Positions 36,446 through 46,904 of a stretch of DNA of 64,000 nucleotides are shown here, piece by piece; positions within the stretch are counted from its first letter, which is position 1, and every line of letters begins with the position of its first letter. The position numbers were made by a program, and so were the translations under genes. A model generated the notes under the pieces. It did not search any database. It had not been told where the DNA came from and saw only the letters and a list, made by a program, of their open reading frames with translations. The stretch is from a candidate division KSB1 bacterium (GTDB taxonomy: Bacteria; Zhuqueibacterota; Zhuqueibacteria; Residuimicrobiales; Krinioviventaceae): NCBI GenBank assembly GCA_034521575.1, contig JAXHMJ010000004.1:62001-126000 (forward strand). The letters run 5' to 3'.

Positions 36446-39228
36446 ACGGTTCACCGGATAGCCGCGCGCATGTGCGCGGCGAGTCCCCGTTTATCGATGA
36501 TCTGCCGGAACCCTCCGGCGCCCTGCACGCCGCGGTGTATGCATCGCCCTGCGCACACGGTATTATCCGGAACCTGGATTGTACTCCTGCCCTGGCCGTG
36601 CCCGGGGTGAGCGCCGTCTACACAGCCGCGGATATTCCCGGTGACAACCAGATCGGCACGATCATCAGGGACGAACCGCTGCTGGCTACGGATACCGTGC
36701 ACTATATCGGCCAGCCGCTGGCGCTGGTGGTCGCGAAAGACCCAATGACTGCCCGCAAAGCAGCCGCATTGATCCAAACCAACATCAAAGAACGGCCCGC
36801 GGTCTTTGATCCGCGGCAATCGGCGGCGCGCGGCGATCTGATCGCACCGGCGCGCACTCTGTCCCTCGGTGACGTGGACTCGGCCTGGGCCCGCTGCGCG
36901 GCCAGCGTGTCCGGCCAAGTTGAATCGGGCGGACAGGAGCATCTGTATCTGGAAACCCAGGCTTCTCTGTGCATCCCGGAATCGCGGGGACGCCTGCGCA
37001 TCTTTGCCGGAACCCAGTCGCCTTCCGCGGTACAGCGGGTCACGGCGCAGGTACTCGGACTGCAGATGCATGACATTCAAGTGGAAGTGCAGCGCCTCGG
37101 CGGCGCATTCGGCGGCAAGGAGGATCAGGCCACACCCTGGGCGGTGATGACAGCGCTTGCGGCGCTAAACCTGCAAAAACCGGTCAAGCTGACGCTGCGC
37201 CGCGGGGAGGATATGCGTCTGACCGGCAAACGGCATCCGTACTCTACGGATTACAAACTGGGTCTGGACGCGGATGGATGTTTCATCGCCTTTGAAGCGA
37301 CGTATTATCAAAATTCCGGCGCGGCCGCAGATTTATCTACCGCAGTGATGGAACGCACCCTGTTTCACGCCACCGGCAGTTATTACATCCCCAATGTGCG
37401 GGTAACGGGACTCTGCTGCCGCACCCATCTGCCGCCGTTCACTGCGTTTCGGGGATTCGGCGCGCCCCAGGCCATGTTTGTCATGGAAGCGGCCATTGCC
37501 GCTGCAGCGGAACAATTAGACTGGCCGCCCCGGACTCTGCAGCAGACGAATCTTTTGCGCAAAAACGACGAGCTGCCGTACGGGATGCGTATGCAGACCG
37601 ATACGGTGCGGCGCAGCTACAACAAAGCGCTGTCGCAGTTCAATGTGGACGCCCGCCTCCGGGAGATCGACACAAAGAACAATGCGTCCCGCCACATCAA
37701 ATACGGTCTGGCGCTGATGCCGGTGACGTTCGGCATCTCGTTCACCAACACCATGCTGAATCAGGCCGGAGCCCTGGTGCACATTTACCAGGACGGCAGT
37801 GTGAGCGTCAGTACAGCCGCCGTGGAAATGGGCCAGGGCGTGCTCACCAAACTGCGTCATATTGTCGCACGAAGCCTCGGCATTTCAGAGACAAAGATCC
37901 GAATCGAAAGCACCAGCACGGCGCGGGTGGCCAACATGTCCCCCACCGCCGCCAGCACAGCCACGGACCTGAACGGCGCGGCAGCGCTCTCTGCCTGCCG
38001 TATGCTGTCGGACAGGCTAATCACACTGGCCGCCTCATTGCTGCGCAGTAATGCGGATCATCTTACTCTGAACCGCGAATCCGTGTGGATGAATCATGAA
38101 CAGACGCATCTGGGATGGAGCGATCTGGTCGAGTGCGCCTATCGGCGTAGAATCGATCTGTCCGCGCACGCATTCTATGCCACCCCGGATATTTATTACG
38201 ACAAAAAAAGCGAAAAAGGACATCCGTTCGCCTATCATGTTTCAGGAACCGCGGTCGTGGAAGCGCGGCTGGATGCCTTGCGCGGCACGGCGTCCATTGA
38301 ATCCGTGCGCGTTATTCACGATGCCGGACGCAGTCTGGATCTGCTGGTGGACCGCGGACAGGCCGAAGGCGGGATCGTACAGGCCATCGGCTGGATGACA
38401 CTGGAAGAACTGGTATATAACGAAAAAGGACAATTATTATCCGATTCCATGTCCACTTACAAGGTGCCTGATATCTATTTCGCCCCGCCGGACCTGGAGG
38501 TTGTGTTCCCGGAAAACAGCGACGATCCGGGTGCGGTTATGCAGACCAAGGCCATCGGCGAACCGCCGTTCATGTACGGGATCGGCGCCTGGCTCGCCAT
38601 CCGCGACGCCATGCGCAATGTGCGCCGCCTGCCGCATGACATTTTACGCGCCCCTCTGACGCATGAACGCATTCTGGATCAGCCTGCCAGAATGCAGGGG
38701 ATCGAAATTCTGCAAACCGGTCTGGCGCCTGATATGCATATCCGGTTAAACCTGCGCGATCATCTGTCCGGACTGCTTATTTATGCGGCCGGGGATACCG
38801 CAGCCTCGCTCATGCTGAATGAATTTGCCTGGACGCGGCTCATCGGCATGATGGCTGTGGGCGCTACGGTTTACGCGCTCGAGATCCCGGCCTGGTTTCG
38901 CTGGATCGACCGGCGCACGGCGGCGCTGTCGCATGGATACAGAAAAATCGCCCTGCGCACCGCACTGGCCCTGCTGTATTTTAATCCCTTATGGATTGCC
39001 CGGCATTTGTTCTTCATCACCCTGTTCAGCAGCGGCTGGTCGGCATTGTCATGGAGCATTTTCCGTACTGCCCTGCTCTCCTGGCTGGTCAACATTCCCA
39101 TCGCCATCATCGGTAACGCGGTCATACAGGGTCTGCTGCCGCTGCGCTGGCGCTTTACCGGCAGCGCAACATTTTCTGCCTTGCTGGCTTTATATTATGC
39201 ACTCTCGAGGGTATGGTTTCATGCTTGA
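36442..39228 (+). CDS. Molybdenum hydroxylase large subunit fused to a membrane domain
   Basis: 928 residues from ATG 36442 (GGAGGATC upstream). Molybdopterin-binding motifs: RLGGAFGGKEDQATPW, TAFRGFGAPQAMFV, AAVEMGQGVLTKLRH and the catalytic Glu in KAIGEPPFMYGIGAW. The enzyme part ends near residue 760. The last 165 residues hold about four hydrophobic helices. They begin GDTAASLMLNEFAWTRLIG and include EIPAWFRWIDRR and SWLVNIPIAIIGNAVIQGLL. The order GD..., P-x-W...DRR, N-IP...N..., L-x-x-R is reminiscent of Mpv17/PMP22 proteins. Such a fusion is unusual and could tether the enzyme to the inner membrane. Confidence 0.9.
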   Translation: MNGSPDSRAHVRGESPFIDDLPEPSGALHAAVYASPCAHGIIRNLDCTPALAVPGVSAVYTAADIPGDNQIGTIIRDEPLLATDTVHYIGQPLALVVAKDPMTARKAAALIQTNIKERPAVFDPRQSAARGDLIAPARTLSLGDVDSAWARCAASVSGQVESGGQEHLYLETQASLCIPESRGRLRIFAGTQSPSAVQRVTAQVLGLQMHDIQVEVQRLGGAFGGKEDQATPWAVMTALAALNLQKPVKLTLRRGEDMRLTGKRHPYSTDYKLGLDADGCFIAFEATYYQNSGAAADLSTAVMERTLFHATGSYYIPNVRVTGLCCRTHLPPFTAFRGFGAPQAMFVMEAAIAAAAEQLDWPPRTLQQTNLLRKNDELPYGMRMQTDTVRRSYNKALSQFNVDARLREIDTKNNASRHIKYGLALMPVTFGISFTNTMLNQAGALVHIYQDGSVSVSTAAVEMGQGVLTKLRHIVARSLGISETKIRIESTSTARVANMSPTAASTATDLNGAAALSACRMLSDRLITLAASLLRSNADHLTLNRESVWMNHEQTHLGWSDLVECAYRRRIDLSAHAFYATPDIYYDKKSEKGHPFAYHVSGTAVVEARLDALRGTASIESVRVIHDAGRSLDLLVDRGQAEGGIVQAIGWMTLEELVYNEKGQLLSDSMSTYKVPDIYFAPPDLEVVFPENSDDPGAVMQTKAIGEPPFMYGIGAWLAIRDAMRNVRRLPHDILRAPLTHERILDQPARMQGIEILQTGLAPDMHIRLNLRDHLSGLLIYAAGDTAASLMLNEFAWTRLIGMMAVGATVYALEIPAWFRWIDRRTAALSHGYRKIALRTALALLYFNPLWIARHLFFITLFSSGWSALSWSIFRTALLSWLVNIPIAIIGNAVIQGLLPLRWRFTGSATFSALLALYYALSRVWFHA

Positions 39229-40189
39229 TACTGAATTCTGGACACAATTGACGGACATTCTAAAAAAAGGTACACCGGCCTGTCTGATTATCATGGTGCA
39301 GTCCACCGGACACGGGCCCAACCGTGCCGGCGCGCGCATGATGGTCACAGCCGACGGTCGGCACCACGGAACCGTGGGCGGCGGCGCCTCCGAGGTTCGG
39401 CTCGCTGAGACCGCGCGTCACTTGATATCTTTAAACCAAGCATCCGGCCCCAACTCGTGACGCTGCAGCGCACGGACTCTAAAAGCAAAACAGAGTCCGG
39501 TATGCTACTGTTCCGGATCACAGACCTTTGTCCTGATCAAACTCACGCCGAATGATATGGATACCCTTCAAGTCTTGGCACGCGCCGATGAACATCCGGT
39601 TGTTATGAGCGTAACGGCGGACGGACTGGCTGTGCGAAACGCCGACAACACTCTCCAATCCGCAGTTTTTGATGAAAAAACATGGCGCTATGATGAACCC
39701 ATTGGCATCCCGGATATTGCCACCCTGATCGGCGGCGGACATGTGTCGCTGGCGCTGTCTCCCCTGCTCGCAGGACTGGGGATGCGCGTGATTGTGCTGG
39801 ACAACCGCACCCGCCTAAGAACCATGCAAAGCAACCGTTTTGCATATGCCTGTCACAAGGTTGACTATGACAATATCCGGCCGCACATTCCAAAGGGCAG
39901 CCGCAGTTTTGTCTGCATCATGACCTATGGCCACCAATATGACGAAACCGTATTGAGTCAACTCGTCAATCTGGATATGTGCTATCTGGGCATGATGGGC
40001 AGTCCGCACAAAATCAGGACGATTTTCGAACATTTGCGCTCAAACGGCATCCCTCAATCCGCGCTTGATAACGTTCATGCGCCGATCGGATTGAATATCG
40101 GCAGCAACACTCCGGAGGAAATCGCGGTCAGCATTGCCGCGGAAATTATTGCGGTGCGCAATGGAAGGCTTTACGGAAACAATCATTGA
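39221..40189 (+). CDS. xdhC: XdhC-type molybdenum cofactor insertion protein (frameshifted)
   Basis: Matures the molybdenum hydroxylase by handing over the sulfurated cofactor. The start ATG overlaps the large-subunit stop by 8 bases. N-terminal XdhC/CoxI domain: PACLIIMVQSTGHGPNRAGARM and GTVGGGASEVRL. One or more indels at about 39440-39470 separate it from the Rossmann domain: ATLIGGGHVSLALSPLLAGLGM, YGHQYDETVLSQLV and LGMMGSPHKIRTIFEHL. About 320 residues in all. The exact C-terminus is uncertain, since another frame (ETIIEHLKDIANQ) also reads plausibly to 40217. Confidence 0.85.
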
Positions 40190-40709
40190 ACATCTGAAAG
40201 ACATCGCCAATCAATAAAACCTAATTCTGATTTTTTTAAACAATTTTCTATCCTTTGTGATTAACAGTCATTTCTCTGCCGCCTGCATCCGATTGTGCTG
40301 CGCTGAAGAAGAGTCAGCTATGCTCCCGCCGATTGAACCGATGTTATAGAAATGCACTTTTCCTTCTGATTGTGCTCTCGGCAGCTCACTTTACATCAGG
40401 GAGGATATCATGAAAAAACAGGTTATGTATCCGGGATTTTCTGTTAATCATAACCCTGGTAAGGGATCAATCTTTCACCGAAATTCAGAATTACGGCTAG
40501 AGTTGGTCAGCGCACAGCTGCAAACCTCATTCACTCATCAGATAAAAGATAACAGTGAATATGTTGTATCACTGAACCAGCCTGAGCCATTAAAACAGAC
40601 CTCACCGGCAATTTTGCAAAGAATCGACAGTTCGCTTCCCGAAACGGGCGTGGAGCGCTGCATTGGGGTTTCGTCAGCCTTAAACCGGGCATCCGTGTGT
40701 TCACCCCGG
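40190..40709. other. Intergenic interval without a supported gene
   Basis: 520 bases between convergent units. An open frame starting at 40410 behind GGGAGGATATC (MKKQVMYPGFSVNHNPGKG) runs into the antisense of the sulfatase and has no recognisable content. No clear terminator seen. Confidence 0.4.
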
Positions 40710-42134
40710 CTATCCGCTGGTATGATACGCCGGATTCACACGCGGCATCTGCGCGTCCACTGTTTTGAGCCAGGTGTTCAGCATTGCATGCAGTTCACGC
40801 GTTTTCTCCGGCATTTGTCCGGACAGGTCCGTGGTTTCGCCGATATCCTCGGCAATGTGATAGAGCTCTGTTTGACCGGTCTCGTAAAATTTGATCAGTT
40901 TGTAATCGCGCGCCCGGATGGCGCTGTGCGGCGTTGCGCCGCCGGGATGGTAATGCGGATAGTGCCAGTAGACAGCTTTACGTTCCAGCTGCTGATCAGG
41001 GCGCCGGAGCAGAGGCACCAGACTCGTCCCATCAATCTCCTCCGGTAAATGGACGCTTTCCTGACCGCGCGCCAGACTCAACAGGGTGGGGTAGAAATCG
41101 GGGCTAATCACCGGTTCCGGACAGACCGCGCCTTTAGCGGCCATATTCATCCGCCAGATAAACGTCGGCACGCGCACACCGCCTTCGTAAGCCGATCCCT
41201 TGCCGGCGCGCAACGGCGAATTGTCCGTTACAGAACCGTGCAGCCAGCGCCGATAGGTCAGACCGCCGTTATCGCCGGTGAACAGAATAACCGTATTGTC
41301 CAGCAGTCCCAGTTCATCCAGTTTATCCCGGATCTGTCCCAGACTCTGATCCACACTTTCCACCATGGCTGCATAAACCGGATTGCGGTGTTTCATACCC
41401 GTTTCAATCTTTTTCTCATACGCATCAACCCTGTCCGGTTTGGCCTGCAGAGGGATGTGCACGGCATAATGCGCCAGATTAATATAAAACGGTTCATCCC
41501 GATGCTTTTCAATAAACCCGCAAGCCTCTTCCGCCTCCCGGTCGGTTAAATATTCGCCTGCAGGACCCGGCTCAAGGGATGGAATATGCGTTTCCGGGCT
41601 GTTTTTATGCTGATACGGCGAAAAATAGGACGGCGGCTGCCCCTTGTGATATCCTCCCTTGTTGATATCAAAGCCCTGATGCTCCGGATAGTACGGTTCA
41701 TTTCCCAGATGCCATTTACCGATGTGAACGGTGCTGTATCCCTCATTTTTGAGCGCCTCGGCGATCGTGGTTTCCTCAAGCGGCAGCTGCAGGGTCCAGT
41801 CCGGCGGCAGCAGTTTGGCATTCTGAAAAGAGTGCCCGGCGATCCAGTCGGTGATATGCAGACGCGCCGGATACTTGCCGGTCATCAATGAGGCGCGCGT
41901 GGGTGAACACACCGTGCATGCGGCATACGCATCGGAAAAGCGCACACCGTCGCGCGCCATGCGGTCAATATTCGGGGTTTTATACAAATCACTGCCGAAA
42001 CAGCCGAGATCCGTCCAGCCCAGATCATCCACCAGGATCATGATAATATTCGGCCTGCGCGGCGTCGCTTGAAGCGGCAGAGCTACGGCGGGCACAGCAG
42101 TCATGATAGATTTCAGGAACATGCGTCGATCCAT
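40710..42134 (-). CDS. Sulfatase (formylglycine type), 1
   Basis: 474 residues, exported (MDRRMFLKSIMTAVPAVALP, a Tat-like RRMFLK start). Metal-binding Asp residues are in NIIMILVDDLGWTDLG. The formylglycine site is CSPTR within AACTVCSPTRASLMTGKYP. C-terminal metal residues are in ILFTGDNGGL. It would remove sulfate esters from a carbohydrate in the periplasm or at the surface. Last gene of the minus-strand operon that starts at the GPH symporter; 9 bases after the GH28 gene. Confidence 0.95.
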   Translation of the reverse strand: MDRRMFLKSIMTAVPAVALPLQATPRRPNIIMILVDDLGWTDLGCFGSDLYKTPNIDRMARDGVRFSDAYAACTVCSPTRASLMTGKYPARLHITDWIAGHSFQNAKLLPPDWTLQLPLEETTIAEALKNEGYSTVHIGKWHLGNEPYYPEHQGFDINKGGYHKGQPPSYFSPYQHKNSPETHIPSLEPGPAGEYLTDREAEEACGFIEKHRDEPFYINLAHYAVHIPLQAKPDRVDAYEKKIETGMKHRNPVYAAMVESVDQSLGQIRDKLDELGLLDNTVILFTGDNGGLTYRRWLHGSVTDNSPLRAGKGSAYEGGVRVPTFIWRMNMAAKGAVCPEPVISPDFYPTLLSLARGQESVHLPEEIDGTSLVPLLRRPDQQLERKAVYWHYPHYHPGGATPHSAIRARDYKLIKFYETGQTELYHIAEDIGETTDLSGQMPEKTRELHAMLNTWLKTVDAQMPRVNPAYHTSG

Positions 42135-42143
42135 TAATTCACC

Positions 42144-44852
42144 TCATGGTTTGAACCAGTATTCACGTTGATACAGCTTGTCGCGCTCTGCCGGGGACAG
42201 GGCACGATTGAAAAGGATCAGTTCATCAAGGGCGCCCTTGAAAAAGGCATACAGTGAGGGATTCGAACCGATAATCAGCGGAACCGAATTGGGCGCCGCA
42301 TCCACAGCAAAACTGTCCGTGGCAAACCATTGATTATCAATATAAAAAGAAATCGCAGAGCCGCGTTTTTCCGCCAGCAAATGATGCCAGTTCGAATCCA
42401 GATTGTAACGAATTTCACCCTGTTCCCGCTCATTGCGGCTGCCGCCGCAGAAATTTATCTTGTCAATATGCGGATTGATCTCCAGTTCGTATCCGGTACT
42501 GTCATCCCATCTCGGCTTTTTGCTCAACACCCGGGTAAAACTCGACAGATCGGGATCCTCCAACTTGACCCATACGGAGACGGCCATATCACCGCTGAGA
42601 TTAAAAGTGTCCGGGCAGGGACATTCCACATAGGCGTTTTCACCGTTAAAATACAAGGCGGATTGTTTTATTCCCTGCACCTGGCGTGCATGGTAAACCC
42701 GGCATGTACATTTCTCAGAAACAATGGCGCCATCACGAATGGTATCGAATGACCAGTACCCGGTGACCGGCTGATCCCGGAATGTCAGCTTTAAATCCTG
42801 AACCGTATTTCCGTCCGGCGAACGATCCGACAGGCGGTTGACATGCAAAGTATAATCAGTTTGCGGTTCAATCGTCCCCATGCCGATCAATGCCGTACGA
42901 CCGCCTTCCTGAAATTGGATCGATTTAATTTCTATATCCGGCTGGATACTTGTACCTTGATCGGTAAAGGATAGCGTATCGACCGGCTCGGAAAACTCGA
43001 GCATCACGTGCTGCGGGTCCACCAGTCGAATATCCTGCACAGCCGGCGGGGTTGTGTCACCGAGACCGGTGATCCGTGCCTGTCTGGTTTTGGAAATCCC
43101 GCCGCCAGGACCGACCGTGGCAATGCTGTATACGTAGAGTCTGGCCTGATCCGCCGAGGCATCGAACCAGGAAGAATCCCGACTATGGGCAAGCGGTTCG
43201 CCGTCGCGTTTTATCAGGGTACGGAACAATCCCGCGTCCCGGACAGCCGGAGGGGTCCAGGTGATCTGAATACCCGGAGGATTGCCGGGTACCGGTTCCG
43301 CCTTGAGGTTCTCAGGCGGTATCAACAGCTCATCAAAATTAAAATCATGTCCCGGAAAGCGAAACTGCGTCGATCTGTCACCGCTGACCCGGATCAAATC
43401 CATCAAGGACCACAACGAATCGGCGCTTACAGTGATATCAGTAGAATTATGAACACGCAGCACCGGCGGAGCATCCAGTCGGGATGAGTGGATGCCGGTA
43501 AAATCAGCGGAATGCACATCATCCAAAACCACAGCCGGCCGCTCATCATCGGACAAGAGACTGAAATGGATATCAGAAAATTGAATATCCTTTACATGCC
43601 GAAAATAAAAGCCGAACGCCGGGAGGTTTACACCGTATATGCGATTCATGGGATAGCTGGATGAAACCTCGGGCACGTTTAGCAGCGTATCATCCCCGGC
43701 TCCCCCACCCTCGGATTGAATGGTAATATCATGAAACTGGATTCGTCTAACCGGATGCTCAGGATAGCCGGTGATGGCGCTGCTGATAAGCCCTGCATCG
43801 CGAATGCGGATGTGCTGCAGGGAAATATCAGAGATTAAACCCGGGTCCGGCGCCGGAGCGCTTAGGGGCACTCGGTCATGCCGGTTGCCCAGCTTGATGT
43901 GGATCGGCGTTTCGACACTGTCAATCAGCACATTGCTGATATGCACATCCTGCAAATCGCCGCCGTCCACACTTAACAATTCGATTCCGGCCAGACCGCG
44001 CCAACTCTCCAAAACATGATGCATTTTGGCCGCTTTTGAGGGACGGATAATGCAGTTATCCAGAGTAATGCGCTGGAATCCGCCCACAGAACCGGTGCCG
44101 AGCTTGAACGCTGTGGCGTGCGAACTCAGAATACAGTTACTGATCACCACATCGCGCACACCGCGGTGGCCTTCGGCTTTCAGGCACAGAGCATCGTCAC
44201 TGGCATCAATGTGGCAATCCGATATACGCACATCATGGCAACCGTCGATATCCAGGCCGTCATTGTTCAGATTACTGTGATTGTATATCGTCAAGCCGGA
44301 TAACCGCACCCGGTCACATTCCAGATAACGCTGCATCCAAAACGCCGAATTCTGCATGTGGATGCCGGATATACTCACATCCCTGCAGCGTATAAAAAAC
44401 AAGCCGTAAGGACGCATTTTGCTGTCAGTAATTTGATCCTGGAAGACATTGTCATCGCCTCCTGGATAGATCATTCCGTTTCCGTGGATATGAATATGTT
44501 CTGCATCGATTGAATAAATCATAGCCTTTTGCGTAGTCTGGCTCATCCGCGTGATTGCGCCATGGTCGAGTTCCGGATACAAATCAGGATCAGGAATGCC
44601 TTTCCAGACCGTTCCATTGCTCAAAAAAACACTGACATGACTTTTCAACTCAATAGAACCGGTGCGGAACAGGCCGGATGGAAAGATCACCGTTCCGCCG
44701 CCCTGTTCATGACAGACGTCAATAGCGGACTGTACGGCACGCGTATTGTCCGTATATTGACCGGATTTGGCTCCAAAATCAATGATGTTCAGGTCTGCAG
44801 CGGTAAGAGAAGAGATGAGCAGGATCAACAAATAAACGATTAATTTGTACAT
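42144..44852 (-). CDS. GH28 polygalacturonase-like enzyme with LamG domain
   Basis: 902 residues with signal peptide MYKLIVYLLILLISSLTAA. The beta-helix (about 20-440) carries GH28-type motifs NNDGLDIDG, ASDDALCLKAEG and GHRG, and FKLGTGSVGG at the substrate end. It starts like pectate-lyase-3-type proteins (NIIDFGAKSGQYTDNTRA). After it come a fibronectin-like piece, an SbsA-like Ig domain (PPAVQDIRLVDPQHVMLEFS) and a C-terminal LamG domain (GYWSFDTIRDGA...). It would cut galacturonan-like or other uronic-acid-containing chains. Confidence 0.88.
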   Translation of the reverse strand: MYKLIVYLLILLISSLTAADLNIIDFGAKSGQYTDNTRAVQSAIDVCHEQGGGTVIFPSGLFRTGSIELKSHVSVFLSNGTVWKGIPDPDLYPELDHGAITRMSQTTQKAMIYSIDAEHIHIHGNGMIYPGGDDNVFQDQITDSKMRPYGLFFIRCRDVSISGIHMQNSAFWMQRYLECDRVRLSGLTIYNHSNLNNDGLDIDGCHDVRISDCHIDASDDALCLKAEGHRGVRDVVISNCILSSHATAFKLGTGSVGGFQRITLDNCIIRPSKAAKMHHVLESWRGLAGIELLSVDGGDLQDVHISNVLIDSVETPIHIKLGNRHDRVPLSAPAPDPGLISDISLQHIRIRDAGLISSAITGYPEHPVRRIQFHDITIQSEGGGAGDDTLLNVPEVSSSYPMNRIYGVNLPAFGFYFRHVKDIQFSDIHFSLLSDDERPAVVLDDVHSADFTGIHSSRLDAPPVLRVHNSTDITVSADSLWSLMDLIRVSGDRSTQFRFPGHDFNFDELLIPPENLKAEPVPGNPPGIQITWTPPAVRDAGLFRTLIKRDGEPLAHSRDSSWFDASADQARLYVYSIATVGPGGGISKTRQARITGLGDTTPPAVQDIRLVDPQHVMLEFSEPVDTLSFTDQGTSIQPDIEIKSIQFQEGGRTALIGMGTIEPQTDYTLHVNRLSDRSPDGNTVQDLKLTFRDQPVTGYWSFDTIRDGAIVSEKCTCRVYHARQVQGIKQSALYFNGENAYVECPCPDTFNLSGDMAVSVWVKLEDPDLSSFTRVLSKKPRWDDSTGYELEINPHIDKINFCGGSRNEREQGEIRYNLDSNWHHLLAEKRGSAISFYIDNQWFATDSFAVDAAPNSVPLIIGSNPSLYAFFKGALDELILFNRALSPAERDKLYQREYWFKP

Positions 44853-44971
44853 GGTTACTCCCTTTTTGTTACAGTAGGTCGTAAACAGTAAGTAGAATGC
44901 AGTAAGCAGTAAATAGAAAACGATATATCACCTAACAAAGCGTATGAATAGAAAACATACTTTGCAATTCG

Positions 44972-46886
44972 CTAATCAAAAACCTGCATAGGGGACCCGA
45001 CCTGACCGTGTTCAATCAAGTTGATCATGCCCAGCAGCGCGCCCCAGTGGTAAAAGGGATTGCTGCGCGCACCGGGATCACCGCCGGTTTCAGCGTGATA
45101 GTTTTCGCGCACGTTGCGTTCCTCACGCCATTGTTTCAGCAGCAGGGCTTTGGATTTTTCCGCCAGATCGGCCCGCGCCTGCGGCAGGTCATAGTTCTGG
45201 AATCCGAGATACACCAGAAAGTTCATCGGCGCCCAGATACTGCCGCGCCAGTAATCTCTGCCGGTATAGCCGGTGTCATTGCGGGCAATGGACGGCAGGA
45301 TCCACTCACCCCAAAACTCATCCGGATTGTAGAAATGTTCTTGAACCATGCGCTCAGCCTGTTCCCGGGTCGCGGCGCCGGCGATGAGTGGATAAAGATT
45401 CGTCGGAGAAATCCTCCGACTCAGCTCGCCGGTATCCGTGCGCTTGTTGAGAAACATGCCGAATTCATCATCCCAGAGGGTTTTCAGTTTATTTTCATAA
45501 CGTCCGGCCCGCTCTGTTAATTCCTGCTTTGCTTTCGGACGCTCCAGGATATCCGCCATATGCGCCAGCACCTTGCAGTCAGCTATGTACAAACCCATCA
45601 GTCCGACATCCGCCATTTCCAGCAGATGTTCGGTTGTGTCAAAGGGCACCTCATCGTACATGGGTGTATTGTCCAGCCCCGACTCGTTGGACGCAGCTTT
45701 GAATTCATTTTGCACACCTTCCCGCTTGTCTCCAGCCACGGGATCAAACGGATTCGACCCCCAGCATAAATAACCGTCGTGATCACGGTTCTCCGACCAC
45801 CAGCGGTTCCAGGTCAAAAGATCATCAAACACCGTTTCCAGAAACCAGTCCTCGCCGTAGCGATTGTAAACACCCATCACCATCAGCGACCCCACCGGCG
45901 GCTGCGAGCGGTCGCGGCTTTTCAATCCGCCCGGCGCGGCAAAGTTGGGCACAAATCCGAGTTTTTTGATTTCCCGACACATCTGCACGGCTTCGTTATA
46001 AGCCAGTTCTTTGCTTTCAATAGCATGCATATAGGATGCAAAAAAATTATCCCAGCAGAACAAGATATATCCGCCCGGTTCACGGCCGCCCCAGCCGTAA
46101 GCCCAGGGTCGGGCCACGGGGGTGACAGCCCGGTCTTTTTCCGGATCATACACCACCAGCCAGTTCATGGCGTTCTGGATCACATCCCAGATCTCGGCCA
46201 TGTCGCCGTATTCGGCTTTTTGATTTTTGTACAAACGTTCCTGTTTCAGCATCATCGCTTCTACAGCATCAAAATCAATATCAATCTTCGAACTCCAGGC
46301 GATCGGGCCGTTCAGCGGCTGATACACGGCATTGGCATGCGTGACTGCATCTTGCGGATTCAACAGCCGCAGCACCCGTGACGTATCCGGCAATTCAGCC
46401 CGCAATGTGTTATCTTTGGCGGAAAGACTTCCCTCGCCGACCATCCTATCTTTTCCTTTGATACGCAGTTGTCCGGGATTGGTATAATCATCCCGCGGAG
46501 TGATCAGAAAAAATATATCATCCGCCTCGGTGGACGCGCTTTGAATGCGCAGACCAAATGATTTCCAGGTCAGGGTAAAATCGGTGTACGAGCCATCCGG
46601 AGTATGAGCGATGGTGCGTACATCTTCCGAACCCGGAACCTCGTTGCCGGTAAAGGCATAAATAAGCGAGTCCCCGGTCAGGGTGTCATGCAGACTACTG
46701 CTCCCAGGCCAGACCCTCGGGCAGCAGAATGTGTGTCATAATACTGCGGTTGTCCCAGGTATTCCAGCCGTCAGTGACAGAATCGGACAGATGTTCAAAA
46801 CGGGCTTTTAGTTGAGAAGAGTGATCACCCGGTTTACACGTAATAATCAACAAGGGTAAAACCGCGATCATTATCATTTTCTTCAT
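44972..46886 (-). CDS. GH63/trehalase-like glycoside hydrolase lipoprotein (frameshifted)
   Basis: About 635 residues. The N-terminus has a lipobox (LPLLIITCKPG) and the phrase NTWDNRSIMTHILLPEGL. One indel near 46700 shifts the frame; the text then continues LHDTLTGDSLIYAFTGNEVPG. The (alpha/alpha)6 barrel shows GYILFCWDNFFASYMH, NFAAPGGLKSRDRSQPPVGS, YRGSIWAP-like DYWRGSIWAPMNFLVY and ENYHAETG, as in GH63-type enzymes. The substrate is probably an alpha-linked oligosaccharide released from the polymer. Anchored in the membrane facing the periplasm. Confidence 0.85.
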
Positions 46887-46904
46887 AGTTATTTCTCCTG
46901 AATG

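Noticed and set aside
40410-41048. 212-codon plus-strand ORF with a good ribosome site
   Set aside because: Most of it is antisense to a well-supported sulfatase; the first 100 residues match nothing I know.
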